The notes under the pieces: model-generated | The model's input: the letters and a program-made list of their open reading frames with translations, nothing else | What the model was told of the DNA's origin: nothing | The model's database searches: none | Assembly (NCBI GenBank): GCA_013388855.1 | Contig: JACAEM010000034.1 | Span: 186,001 to 250,000, forward strand | Reading direction: 5' to 3' | Length of the DNA stretch: 64,000 nucleotides | Origin: Chloroflexota bacterium | GTDB lineage: Bacteria; Chloroflexota; Anaerolineae; Anaerolineales; Villigracilaceae | Part shown: one piece after another, positions 36,934 through 45,263 of the stretch | How the letters are laid out: every line of letters starts with the position of its first letter | How positions within the stretch are numbered: position 1 is the first letter of the stretch | Position numbers and translations under genes: made by a program

Positions 36934-38055
36934 TTACAAACTTCGGGAGTAAGTCCTGTGCATCTTATAAAAATCCACGCCAAAATTTTCCATCTCCCTC
37001 TGCATATTCGCGTTCTCGATGCCAATCTGCACCACCTCGGCGTGACGGTAACGCCCGCTTTCGCTCACAGACTCGAACATCTCGCTGTATAAAATCGCCG
37101 TGCCGCCCGAGCCGCGGTATTCGGGGAGCAAGCCTGCGCCGTTGATGTTGATCCAGTCTGTGCGGCGGAGTTCGAGGAGCAGAGTCAGCCAGCCGAACGG
37201 GAAGAGGCGCCCGCGCGTTTTTTGCAACGCGGCGGAGACATCAGGGTAGGCAAGCAGAAAGCCGACCGCCTTTTCCCCCTTCATCACCAGTTTGACCAGT
37301 TTCGGGTCCGCCAGCCAGATGAGTTGATTCGCCATCGAGTTGATCTCCTCATCCGTAAGCGGAACCGTCCCCTCCGTGCCGCCGAGGGAGTTGTTGTAGA
37401 GTTCCTTCAGATGCGGGACAAGGGCGCGCAGGTCGGCGCGGGTGTTGCAGCGCAGGATGCGAAGCCCGCGGCGTTGGGCGATACGCTCCGCCAGTTCGCG
37501 GATGCGCGGCGGAAATTGGATGTCGGTTCCCAGATACCCCGAAACAGATTCGCCCTCTTTGACAAATCCCTGTGCCTCGACCAAATCCACGTAATAGGCG
37601 GGGTTGTACGGCAAACCAAAGGCGGGACGGTGTTCGAAACCTTTGACCAGCAATCCGAATCCATCCAACGGAGTGAACCCTTTGGGACCGACAATGTGGT
37701 CGAGCCCGCGCGAGCGCGCCCAGTCGAAGGCGGCTTTGAAAAGCGCGCTCGCGGCTTCGAGGTTATTCTCACACTCGAAAAGGTAGAAGAAGGCCGTCTT
37801 TGTTTTGTTGAATTCGTTGTAGCGGCGATTGTCAAGGACGGCGAGCCTGCCGATGGGACGGGTTCCCTCGTAAGCGAGGAAGAACGAGGCGTGGGAATGC
37901 CGATAGAACGGGAACCGCTTCGGGTCCAGCCGGAGGCGTTCGTCCATTTGCAGAGGCGGTACCCATTGCGGAATGTTCCTGTAGATGGAAAAAGGCAGAC
38001 GCAGGAAGTCATCCACCTGGTTTTTGTTGTGGAGATCGAGTTGGAGGATGTTCAT
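36934..38055 (-). CDS. GNAT-like N-acetyltransferase family protein
   Basis: 373 residues, about twice a normal GNAT domain. The N-terminal half has VPPLQMDERLRLDPKRFPFYRHSHASFFLAYEGTRPIGRLAVLDN; the C-terminal half has MKGEKAVGFLLAYPDVS and INGAGLLPEYRGSGGTAILYSEM, a GNAT-type acyl-CoA loop. Similar large GNAT proteins are common in Chloroflexota and have no assigned substrate. It follows an MFS gene but a terminator separates them. Confidence 0.7.
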   Translation of the reverse strand: MNILQLDLHNKNQVDDFLRLPFSIYRNIPQWVPPLQMDERLRLDPKRFPFYRHSHASFFLAYEGTRPIGRLAVLDNRRYNEFNKTKTAFFYLFECENNLEAASALFKAAFDWARSRGLDHIVGPKGFTPLDGFGLLVKGFEHRPAFGLPYNPAYYVDLVEAQGFVKEGESVSGYLGTDIQFPPRIRELAERIAQRRGLRILRCNTRADLRALVPHLKELYNNSLGGTEGTVPLTDEEINSMANQLIWLADPKLVKLVMKGEKAVGFLLAYPDVSAALQKTRGRLFPFGWLTLLLELRRTDWININGAGLLPEYRGSGGTAILYSEMFESVSESGRYRHAEVVQIGIENANMQREMENFGVDFYKMHRTYSRSL

Positions 38056-38063
38056 GGAAACAA

Positions 38064-38096
38064 AATGTTGCGAAGGGCTCGACCCTTCGCAACGTT
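38064..38096 (-). terminator. Rho-independent terminator of the MFS gene
   Basis: Arms GTTGCGAAGGG (38067-38077) and CCCTTCGCAAC (38083-38093) with loop CTCGA; two more A-T pairs extend the base. In the direction of transcription (minus) it lies 4 nt after the MFS stop and is followed by ATTTTGTTT. Confidence 0.8.
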
Positions 38097-38100
38097 GATG

Positions 38101-39384
38101 TCACATCGATTTCGCGCGTTCCGCCATTTGTGTGCGGAGATTGTGCGTATCGTGGTCGATGGTAAACAAAGCGCCAAGGTAAAAGATAAAGCATAGTCCC
38201 CAGGCCACGCTGCAAATTAGAATAATGGCAGATTGCAAATTCAAGGCGTCGGCGATGATACCGGTGATAATGGGGGCAAACGCCGCGCCTCCGTTCTCGA
38301 CGAAATACTCCACCGCCTGCGCCGTGGAACGGACTTCGGGCACGGTCACATCATACACCGTGGCGATGACGTTGGCAGAGGAAAGCGGCATGAAGACCGC
38401 CGTGAGGCACATGAAGATGAAAAATTGATTCTTCGCTTCGACAGGCGTAGTGATGGCAAGGTAGAGGAAGATCGCGCCCAACAGAACCCCTGCGCTGGAC
38501 ACGATAATACGTCCTTTGTTGGTGCGCTTGAAGAAGGCGTCGCCGAGCGCCCCGCCCAGAAAGTAGCCGCCTGCCAGGATCAATATGACGGGAGCCATCG
38601 TGAAGAGAATGCTGTTCGCATCGTAGCCGCGTTCCTTTTCGAGATAACCGAAGAAGAAATAGGTGATGACGTTCCACGGAAAGACCCCGGCGAACCCTTG
38701 CAGGAAGACAAACCACATGGTCTTCTTTTTGAAAATCTCTTTGGCTTCATGCCACGAGAATTTGAAGGTCTGCATTTCGGGCATGTTCTCGAACTCGGGT
38801 TCGGCTTTGCCGCGCGGCATTTCCTTCACGCCGAAATAAATGAAGAGCGTCAGCACGATACCCAGGGCGCCGGTGATATAAAACACCGAGCGCCAGCCGC
38901 CGATCATCGGTGCGACGATCAGGGCAAGGATCATGCCGATCAAATAACCGAGCGGCTGGGCAAGCTGCAAGATGCCGTACACTTTGCCGCGCAAGTTGGG
39001 GCCGAAATAATCCGCCACGAGGGTGAACAAGCCGGGGTAGGACGAATCGTCGATGCCGGTGGAGGCGCGCGTCACGAGAAAGCCGCCATATGTTTTCATG
39101 ATGGCATTAAGCCATGTCGTCGCGCCCCAGATGAATGAAGCCAATGAAAGAAGTTTGGCGCGTGCATACCGGTCGTACAAATATCCCCAGATCGGGTAGA
39201 GAATGGTCGCGACGATGAGCGCGCCTGAATTAATCAACCCCCATTGCTGATTGTTTATTCCAAATGTTTCGCTGATGGGCACCTGCAACGAACCGATCAT
39301 CAATTTATCGGTCTGATGCAGGAGCATAAAGAAAAAGAACACTCCTACAACGAACCAGCGGTACCGCGAACGTTCTTCGGACAT
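38101..39384 (-). CDS. MFS transporter
   Basis: 427 residues with twelve hydrophobic helices. Helix 1 carries FFFFMLLHQTDKLMIGSLQVPI; the loop after helix 2 has the MFS signature as GYLYDRYARAKLLSLAS. The closest visible resemblance is to the anion-cation symporter/Spinster-like group. The substrate is unknown and no catabolic gene is adjacent. GAGG precedes the ATG, and a plausible promoter lies about 32 nt further upstream. Confidence 0.82.
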   Translation of the reverse strand: MSEERSRYRWFVVGVFFFFMLLHQTDKLMIGSLQVPISETFGINNQQWGLINSGALIVATILYPIWGYLYDRYARAKLLSLASFIWGATTWLNAIMKTYGGFLVTRASTGIDDSSYPGLFTLVADYFGPNLRGKVYGILQLAQPLGYLIGMILALIVAPMIGGWRSVFYITGALGIVLTLFIYFGVKEMPRGKAEPEFENMPEMQTFKFSWHEAKEIFKKKTMWFVFLQGFAGVFPWNVITYFFFGYLEKERGYDANSILFTMAPVILILAGGYFLGGALGDAFFKRTNKGRIIVSSAGVLLGAIFLYLAITTPVEAKNQFFIFMCLTAVFMPLSSANVIATVYDVTVPEVRSTAQAVEYFVENGGAAFAPIITGIIADALNLQSAIILICSVAWGLCFIFYLGALFTIDHDTHNLRTQMAERAKSM

Positions 39385-39415
39385 AAGACCTCGCTACAAA
39401 GAAAGGATTTGCCCA

Positions 39416-39444
39416 AGTATCAGGGTTTGACGGGTGAATGTCAA
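39416..39444 (-). promoter_or_regulatory. Possible promoter of the MFS gene
   Basis: TTGACA (39439-39444) and GATACT (39416-39421) on the minus strand with a 17-nt spacer, 31 nt before the ATG at 39384. The -35 box is perfect, the -10 box matches 4 of 6. Confidence 0.5.
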
Positions 39445-39454
39445 GTAACAGGTG

Positions 39455-40699
39455 TCAGGTATCAAGAGTTTCGTCGGAGATGATCTCCTGCGCCAGTTTT
39501 TGCAGTTCGTCCTTGTCGTTCACTTTTGCCGCATCGAAATATTGTCCCAGCAAATCGAGCGGGCTCATGCTGCTGACCACTTGCCCCTCCGGGATACGCA
39601 CCCGCGCCTCGATCTGCGGACGCTTGACCAGATGAAACTCAAACGCCTTCTCGGCATATTTTCGCAGCGCGCTTTCGTCGATCAGCGTATCCATCTCTCT
39701 GGGATATTCCACCACGAGCTTGACGATGGCATCGGACATATCTTTTGGCAATTTGGATTTCAGGAACTCGGTCACATTCTCGCCGGACCCTTCGACACGG
39801 CTCAGGGCAGGCTCCAGAACTGCCCGCCGTTCAATGAACGGACGCGTCCCCTCGATCTTTCTCCAGTCAACCTTCGTCGAGCCGCGCGTCACATCGGCGA
39901 TGATGAAGAACTTGTCGTCCTTCGCCTCACCGAAATCGACGCGCTCGATGGAACCGGGATAAATCACAGGTGGATGCTGCCCTTCATTCACATCCTGCGG
40001 CTTGTGGATGTGTCCCATCGCAACGTAATCCAGCCGTGGATCTTTGACCAGACCCGTTGGCAGGACGAGGTCGCTTCCCAGCATGACCATCCTCTCCGCG
40101 CCGAACATCGCGCCTTCCACAGAAGCATGGGCAGTGAGGATCAATGGCAAATCCTTGTCGGCTTCACCAATCCACTCCTCCACAAGAGTGGAGATTCGAG
40201 ATTCAATATTCGAAAAAACCTCACTGGTTTCCGTTCCGCTCATTTCGAGATTCGCCATCAGCCCCGAACGCGTGATCCACGGCATGGCAATGACCTGTAC
40301 GGGCACATCCCACAAATCCTGCGGGGTCAAGAATTCCGGTTTCTGCAGCACTTTGACAAAGGGGACCTGCAAGGTATCGAATTCCTGAATCGCGTGGGCG
40401 CGTCCTGCCGCAGGAGAGAGGTCGTGGTTGCCAACCAGCAACAACGTCGGGATTTTCGCCTGGGACAATCGAATGATGCGCTTGCCCCACTCGCGCTGGA
40501 ACGTCGGCGCGGGCGAACGGTCCTTATAGGCGTCGCCTGCGAAGATGACCATGTCCACTTTTTCGGAGATCGCCGCGTCGACGATGGTATCCAGCGACTT
40601 GAGAAAGTCGAGGACACGCAGAGGCAATCCCGTTTCGGGGTCATGGCGTCCGTAGTTTGCCATGTCAATGTGTGCGTCGGCGAAATGGAGGAGTTTCAT
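39455..40699 (-). CDS. sbcD: SbcD-like DNA repair exonuclease (metallophosphoesterase)
   Basis: 414 residues. All metallophosphoesterase motifs are present: FADAHID (residues 6-12), FAGDAYKDR (Asp55), VGNHDL (89-94), TAHASVEG (His191) and MGHIHKP (228-234). This is the Mre11/SbcD nuclease fold, which processes DNA ends with the ATPase SbcC. No sbcC is adjacent in the window. Residues 296-305 (EPALSRVEGS) are encoded by a small palindromic repeat that sits in frame at a domain boundary (39785-39814). The ATG at 40699 has no obvious Shine-Dalgarno sequence. Confidence 0.85.
   Translation of the reverse strand: MKLLHFADAHIDMANYGRHDPETGLPLRVLDFLKSLDTIVDAAISEKVDMVIFAGDAYKDRSPAPTFQREWGKRIIRLSQAKIPTLLLVGNHDLSPAAGRAHAIQEFDTLQVPFVKVLQKPEFLTPQDLWDVPVQVIAMPWITRSGLMANLEMSGTETSEVFSNIESRISTLVEEWIGEADKDLPLILTAHASVEGAMFGAERMVMLGSDLVLPTGLVKDPRLDYVAMGHIHKPQDVNEGQHPPVIYPGSIERVDFGEAKDDKFFIIADVTRGSTKVDWRKIEGTRPFIERRAVLEPALSRVEGSGENVTEFLKSKLPKDMSDAIVKLVVEYPREMDTLIDESALRKYAEKAFEFHLVKRPQIEARVRIPEGQVVSSMSPLDLLGQYFDAAKVNDKDELQKLAQEIISDETLDT
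39785..39814. repeat. Small dispersed palindromic repeat inserted in frame in sbcD
   Basis: The stretch around CCCTTCGACACGGCTCAGGG encodes EPALSRVEGS on the minus strand. The peptides PALSRVEG / STRLRAG in the two directions are the familiar translations of a dispersed short palindromic element found in many Chloroflexota and other environmental genomes. It keeps the frame open and has no counterpart in the usual SbcD fold. Confidence 0.65.
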
Positions 40700-40765
40700 A
40701 TTTGAAGGCCGGAAGGTTTCAGGTTTGAAGACACAGATATTTTAACCTGCAAACCTGATAACAAA

Positions 40766-42085
40766 TCAAGGTTGAATTCCGAGGTCCTGCAATGCCTGAA
40801 TGGCGGGCGCCCACTTGGGATGGATTTTGAGCGCGGCGCGGTAATCCTTCACTGCCAGGTCAGTCTTGCCTGCCATGTAGTAGGCTTGTCCGCGCCAATA
40901 GAGGGATTCTTCCAGCACCGGCTCAGCAATGGTTTCGTTCAGGGTTGTGTCGGCAAGATTAATGACATCCGAGAAACGATTGGTATAGTAATACGCTTTG
41001 TAGGGTCCCGTCTGATACCACATCATGCGATACGGACGGACCGCATTGTTTTCATCCAGGTCAGCATAGAGGGAAAAGGCAAAATCGTACGCGATGGCGG
41101 CGTCGGCATATTCGAATAAAGCCACATGACTCGTCCCAACATTGAACCAGGCAAAGAAACGGTCGATGCCACTCAGGGATTGCGACTCAGTCCGGGCAAT
41201 ATCCAGCGCGTGACGGTTGGCGGTCTGTTCGTCTGCCAGCGGGCCAAGCAGTGTCAACACCTCATTCTGTTTCTCAACCGGGTAGACGACCACAAACACA
41301 TAGTTGAAAGCGCGCCAGCCTTCGATGAATTTTTCATATTCGATCTTGCGGTTCAGCCCAGGGGGGGCGCCGGCGGGCTGGTAGGTATCCTGATAGATGA
41401 TCATTCGGTTGGTGTCATCATACCCAGTGACAAAGCCATAATGCCCCATCCAGCCGAATTTGCCGTTGACATCCAGTTCGTAAATGCCTTTTTCGACCAC
41501 AACCGGGAATCCAGCCGAGACCAGACGTTTGAGCATTTCAATGTCACCGCCGTTACGGACAATGGATGTCATGCCAGGAACGGTATCGGTGATGTAATCT
41601 TGAAGTTCATAGGGCATCACGTTCTTGTCCTTATCACTGGGCTTGACCGCCTTGCCGATGACATCGCGGTTGCCGTCCCAACCCCAATAGGTGAGCGCCA
41701 TCGAGAAATTGGCGGGACCGCAATAGTTGAGCCGTCCATGCTGGTGCTCGTATTTGATTCCGTCCAACATAACGGTGGCAGGCAGAGGCGTGGATGTAAT
41801 CGTCGGTATGGAGGGGGGACCCGGTTCGGGCGTGGTGGTCTGTGCAGGGGCTGAGGGAGTCTGGATGGCGGCGTACATCGTCCCGGCGACGACGGTCTGG
41901 ATCGTCGATTGCTGGGTCGGTAAAAAGACCGCTTCATCGGGCGGTTTGATGAGATAACGGATCTGTGTGCGCAGGGATTCAAGCCGCCAGGCGAGGCGGT
42001 CGTGAACGGGAGGGATGTAGTATATACTGATGAGGAAAACGAGAGAAATGGGGATTAGCCAAATACGATTAAACCGTTTTTGCAT
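40766..42085 (-). CDS. Exported C39-peptidase-like protein with C-terminal TPR-like repeats
   Basis: 439 residues. An N-terminal signal anchor (RIWLIPISLVFLISIYYI, residues 7-24) is followed by a Pro/Thr-rich linker (about 74-102), then a papain-like Peptidase_C39_2 domain with YCGPANFSMAL (Cys122), GHYGFVTGYDD (His215) and a following IIYQDTY (Asp233). Residues about 290-439 are helical with a recognisable TPR motif near the end (YWRGQAYYMAGKTDLAVKDYRAALKIHPKW). The protein probably faces the outside; its substrate is unknown. The start ATG 42085 has no Shine-Dalgarno sequence but a -10 box 7 nt upstream. Confidence 0.8.
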   Translation of the reverse strand: MQKRFNRIWLIPISLVFLISIYYIPPVHDRLAWRLESLRTQIRYLIKPPDEAVFLPTQQSTIQTVVAGTMYAAIQTPSAPAQTTTPEPGPPSIPTITSTPLPATVMLDGIKYEHQHGRLNYCGPANFSMALTYWGWDGNRDVIGKAVKPSDKDKNVMPYELQDYITDTVPGMTSIVRNGGDIEMLKRLVSAGFPVVVEKGIYELDVNGKFGWMGHYGFVTGYDDTNRMIIYQDTYQPAGAPPGLNRKIEYEKFIEGWRAFNYVFVVVYPVEKQNEVLTLLGPLADEQTANRHALDIARTESQSLSGIDRFFAWFNVGTSHVALFEYADAAIAYDFAFSLYADLDENNAVRPYRMMWYQTGPYKAYYYTNRFSDVINLADTTLNETIAEPVLEESLYWRGQAYYMAGKTDLAVKDYRAALKIHPKWAPAIQALQDLGIQP

Positions 42086-42092
42086 GGAAAGG

Positions 42093-42098
42093 ATTATA
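42093..42098 (-). promoter_or_regulatory. -10 box of the C39-like gene, leaderless type
   Basis: TATAAT on the minus strand, 7 nt from the ATG at 42085. It directly follows the T-tract of the arginase terminator. Confidence 0.6.
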
Positions 42099-42106
42099 AA
42101 ACAAAA

Positions 42107-42139
42107 AGACCCGGGGAATTTTGGCATTCCTCAGGGTCT
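42107..42139 (-). terminator. Rho-independent terminator of the arginase gene
   Basis: Arms AGACCC (42107-42112) and GGGTCT (42134-42139) with an inner stem GGAAT/ATTCC and a 6-nt loop. On the minus strand it lies 58 nt after the arginase stop and is followed by TTTTTGTTTT, a strong T-tract. Confidence 0.85.
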
Positions 42140-42197
42140 AATCTGGCTATCATTTCATTTCTTTCACATGAATTCGTATGCACCGGAAGGGCGGTTC

Positions 42198-43097
42198 TTA
42201 TCCGCTCCACACGCGCGAACCGAGCGCCGAGCGGATGAATTCCACCGCATGGATGGCGGTCTGGTTTTGCGCGTCGAGGATTGGGTTGACTTCGACCATA
42301 TCCATGCCGATGAGTTTTCCCGTTTCCGCGACGACTTCGCAGGCAAGATGCGCCTCGCGGAATGATAATCCGCCGGGAACGGGCGTTCCCACACCCGGCG
42401 CGTGGCGCGGATCGAGCGCGTCCATGTCGAAGGAAAGGTAGACGCCGTCCACGTCGCGGGTTACGCGCTCGATGGCTTTTTCCAGCGCGGCGACCATGCC
42501 GATGCGGTCAATCTGTTCCATGCTCTGCACCATCACTCCGGCTTCGCGCAGATTGCGCTTTTCGCCGGGGTCGAGGTCGCGCGCTCCGATGACGGCGACC
42601 CGCCTCGGGTCTACAACAGGAGGCGTTTCCTCCCACAACGAAACTAGGCGCGGGTCGCCGAATCCACATAACGCTGCGAGCGGCATCCCGTGGATGTTCC
42701 CGGAGGGGGTTGTCTCGGCGGTGTTGAAATCGGCGTGCGCGTCCACCCAGATGACGCCAATCTTCTTGTGCTTCGCCGCACCGCGGATCGAACCGACTGA
42801 CAAGCTGTGGTCACCGCCCAGCACCAACGGAAAGCGTCCGCCCTGGATGGATGTCGCCACCGCGCCTGCAACGCGACGCCCCATCGGGATGATGCAATCG
42901 ATATATTTGAGCCGCGGGTCGGTGATACTACACGTTTCCTGGATGGGCACTTCGATGTTGCCTTTGTCTTCGAGCGTATATCCCAGGTCCCGAAGCCGTT
43001 GGTGAAGATGCGCGTATCGTATGGCGCTGGGACCCATATCCACGCCGCGGCGATCCGCGCCAAGGTCGATGGGCACACCGATGATATCAATCTGCAT
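42198..43097 (-). CDS. rocF: Arginase
   Basis: 299 residues, the norm for bacterial arginases. Manganese ligands are in GGDHS (residues 94-98), DAHAD (119-123) and SFDMDALDP (222-230). N-terminal IIGVPIDLGADRRGVDMGPSAIR distinguishes arginase from agmatinase and formiminoglutamase. It hydrolyses arginine to ornithine and urea. It follows the endonuclease-IV-like gene by 17 nt at the tail of the pgpH-ybeY-dgkA run and is closed by a strong terminator. Confidence 0.93.
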   Translation of the reverse strand: MQIDIIGVPIDLGADRRGVDMGPSAIRYAHLHQRLRDLGYTLEDKGNIEVPIQETCSITDPRLKYIDCIIPMGRRVAGAVATSIQGGRFPLVLGGDHSLSVGSIRGAAKHKKIGVIWVDAHADFNTAETTPSGNIHGMPLAALCGFGDPRLVSLWEETPPVVDPRRVAVIGARDLDPGEKRNLREAGVMVQSMEQIDRIGMVAALEKAIERVTRDVDGVYLSFDMDALDPRHAPGVGTPVPGGLSFREAHLACEVVAETGKLIGMDMVEVNPILDAQNQTAIHAVEFIRSALGSRVWSG

Positions 43098-43114
43098 ACA
43101 TTACTCCTGAAAAA

Positions 43115-43969
43115 TCATTCCTTCTCGCCGCTCACCTTCATCCACGCCTTTTTCATGTTGAGCGCATCCTCCTCCATGATCGGGCTCTCGCACAGGATTC
43201 GTCCACCGCAGCCGAACTCCTTCAACACCTGGAACAGGTAATTGATCTTCAAATCGGACTCTCCCAATGCCAGGTGATTCTTCTCGCCTTTGGGGCCGTA
43301 CTCGATGCCTGAGAGGTGGATGTGGAGATGCTTCAACGCCTCCTTCCCCAACGCGGCTTGATATGCTTCGAGCAGCGACGTCCACTCCTTGACCGAGTTC
43401 ATCGTTCCATCGCCGGGACGCGCGTGCAGATGTGCGAAATCGAGGCATGGCTGCACGTTTCTGATGGCTTTGCTCATCGCCAGCGTATCCTCCAGCGACC
43501 CCAACATCGCGGATTTGCCCATCGTCTCCGGTCGCAAAATGACCGGGTTCTTCGCCTTGCGCAATTCATCCGCAATATCCTTCAGGCGCGGGATGGCAAC
43601 CTTTAACACCTCAGCGGGGGGCTGTTCGAAATAAGAACCAGGGTGGAAGATGATGTCCGTGGCGCCTGCGAGGTTACCGTAATGCGCCGCATCCTTGAGG
43701 CGTTTACGGGACTTGGGCCATTCCTCCTCGGTCGCGTTCAGATTGAAGAAATACGGTGCATGGACGCTCAACGAGACTCCCTGTTTCGTTGCCGCCTGTT
43801 TGATTGCCGCGCAGGTCGCCTCGGTCACGCGTACCGATTGCACCCAGCCCAACTCGAACGCCGTCAACCCAATGGATTTACTGAACTCGATCGCCCCGAC
43901 CGAACCGCCCGGCTTCTTGGGCGTGCCGATGGGCGAACCGACTGTGCCAAATGAAAATGATAAAGCCAT
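43115..43969 (-). CDS. nfo: Endonuclease IV-like TIM-barrel protein (AP endonuclease family 2)
   Basis: 284 residues. AP_endonuc_2 motifs: SVHAPYFFNLN (about 73-83), IIFHPGSY, RPETMGK, PCLDFAHLHAR and LHIHLSGIEYG. Spacing of the His/Glu/Asp metal ligands fits the three-zinc endonuclease IV fold, which cuts abasic sites. Sequence is diverged from E. coli Nfo (MG-like LKNA region reads ILRPETMGKSA), so a sugar-isomerase-like function cannot be ruled out. ATG 43969 has GGAGA upstream; the frame is open to 43990. Confidence 0.75.
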   Translation of the reverse strand: MALSFSFGTVGSPIGTPKKPGGSVGAIEFSKSIGLTAFELGWVQSVRVTEATCAAIKQAATKQGVSLSVHAPYFFNLNATEEEWPKSRKRLKDAAHYGNLAGATDIIFHPGSYFEQPPAEVLKVAIPRLKDIADELRKAKNPVILRPETMGKSAMLGSLEDTLAMSKAIRNVQPCLDFAHLHARPGDGTMNSVKEWTSLLEAYQAALGKEALKHLHIHLSGIEYGPKGEKNHLALGESDLKINYLFQVLKEFGCGGRILCESPIMEEDALNMKKAWMKVSGEKE

Positions 43970-43986
43970 AATATCTCCGATACCAT

Positions 43987-44706
43987 TCAAGGTATTTGCA
44001 GATTGATTTGTTTTTCACGGGCATATTCAACGATTTCATTTATAACGTCTACGGATGGCAAGTTTAGGTATAACATTTGACCGGTATCCTCATCAAAAAC
44101 GAATCGTTGCCCAAAAAGGGGCTCACCAACAGGCAATTGGGCAATGGACATTTTGACACCTTGCAAGTCAAGCGGCTTTGCTTGTATCTCTTTCAAAGTT
44201 TTGTTGCGATTCGTACCCACCAGAATGGCGTAATGCCAATTGCCATCCTGACCATGCCATGAATACAATTCCATGCCCTTGAAAGCTGTATGCTCGGTAC
44301 GCGTTATCTGCGGCGACAGCCCGAACCAATCATCAATCTTTTGCCACAACGGCGGCCCTAGAATCAGCAGCCCGATCAACACTGCCGACAACGCCGCAAC
44401 CAATACCGCCGCCGCGCCCACATCCTTGCCCACTTTTGCCAGCGGGTGATGCACCGGGCTTGCCAGGTCCACGACCGCTTCGATGGAGGTATTGATGAAT
44501 TCGGCGGTGAACACCATGGCAATTGCCAGCACAAGCACCGCCCAATCACGCGGAGGGAGTCCCAACCACAACCCCAAAACTATCACGATGGACGCGACCA
44601 CGGAGTGGACCCACGCGTTGTGCTGGGTCTTGAGCACATATCCCCAGCCGCGAAAGGCATGTCCGAATGCGGCAATGCGGGAAGAAAAGAATTCTTTGAT
44701 GGTCAT
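43987..44706 (-). CDS. dgkA: Undecaprenol/diacylglycerol kinase (DgkA family) with C-terminal extension
   Basis: 239 residues, against about 120-140 for DgkA/UdpK. Residues 8-120 are the kinase: FGHAFRGWGYVLKTQHNAWVH, the catalytic TAEFINTSIEAVVDL (Glu69, Asn72) and a third helix. Residues about 131-239 form an extra soluble domain with GMELYSWHGQDGNWHYAILVGTNRNKT and a helical end. The extra domain is not part of any DgkA known to me. ATG 44706 is the start of the kinase proper; the frame open to 44817 covers a palindromic repeat. Position after ybeY supports the DgkA assignment. Confidence 0.82.
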   Translation of the reverse strand: MTIKEFFSSRIAAFGHAFRGWGYVLKTQHNAWVHSVVASIVIVLGLWLGLPPRDWAVLVLAIAMVFTAEFINTSIEAVVDLASPVHHPLAKVGKDVGAAAVLVAALSAVLIGLLILGPPLWQKIDDWFGLSPQITRTEHTAFKGMELYSWHGQDGNWHYAILVGTNRNKTLKEIQAKPLDLQGVKMSIAQLPVGEPLFGQRFVFDEDTGQMLYLNLPSVDVINEIVEYAREKQINLQIP

Positions 44707-44717
44707 AATTTTTCTTG

Positions 44718-44806
44718 CATATGTCGCTCCGAGCGCAGCGGAGAGTCTCCCCTCCACCATAAAAAGAGACCCTTCAGTCGCAGCAAACGCTTTCTCAGAG
44801 TGACAT
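44718..44806. repeat. Dispersed palindromic repeat between ybeY and dgkA
   Basis: The stretch contains CGCTCCGAGCGCAGCGGAGAG and, about 45 nt further, TCTCAGAGTGACAT, the two ends of the common element reading GTCAC/TCTGAG...CTCCGCTGCGCTCGGAGCGAC in reverse. Such repeats are scattered in many bacterial genomes. It fills most of the 107-bp gap. Confidence 0.5.
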
Positions 44807-44813
44807 GCTTTCC

Positions 44814-45263
44814 TCAATCCTCACGAACTTGAATATCGCCCAGTCCGAGCGATTCCAGAATCTCCGCCTGCGCCTGCCACATCTTTGCCTTTTCCTCCGG
44901 CTCGGCGTGATCGTGTCCCAGCAAATGCAACACGCCGTGGACGACCAGAAGTTGCAATTCCGATTCCACAGGGTGACCGGCTTTTGCCGCGCCTTTGACG
45001 GCATACGGCACCGAGATGATGATGTCGCCGATATAACGCGCTCCGGTATCCGGGTCGGTTTCGGAAGCGGGAAATGAGAGCACATCCGTTGGCGCGTCGA
45101 TACCCAGAAAGTCCCGGTTTAACTCCCGGAGTCTTTCATCATCCTCCAGCACAATGGATAAATCCACATCACCCGGCGATTCTCTTTGATGGGTCAACGC
45201 CGCGTGTGCGGCGCGCTCGAACAATGAGGCAGGATAGTCGTATCCGGATTCGATATTGATCAT
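44814..45263 (-). CDS. ybeY: Endoribonuclease YbeY (rRNA maturation factor)
   Basis: 149 residues. Zinc-binding motif VVHGVLHLLGHDH with His109, His113 and His119; DVLSFP at 61-66. YbeY takes part in 16S rRNA 3'-end processing and ribosome quality control. Its ATG overlaps the pgpH stop by 4 bp, the usual arrangement of pgpH-ybeY-dgkA. Confidence 0.95.
   Translation of the reverse strand: MINIESGYDYPASLFERAAHAALTHQRESPGDVDLSIVLEDDERLRELNRDFLGIDAPTDVLSFPASETDPDTGARYIGDIIISVPYAVKGAAKAGHPVESELQLLVVHGVLHLLGHDHAEPEEKAKMWQAQAEILESLGLGDIQVRED

Noticed and set aside
39452-40705. Plus-strand open frame of 417 codons
   Set aside because: Mirrors the sbcD gene almost exactly; the minus-strand product has all metallophosphoesterase motifs.
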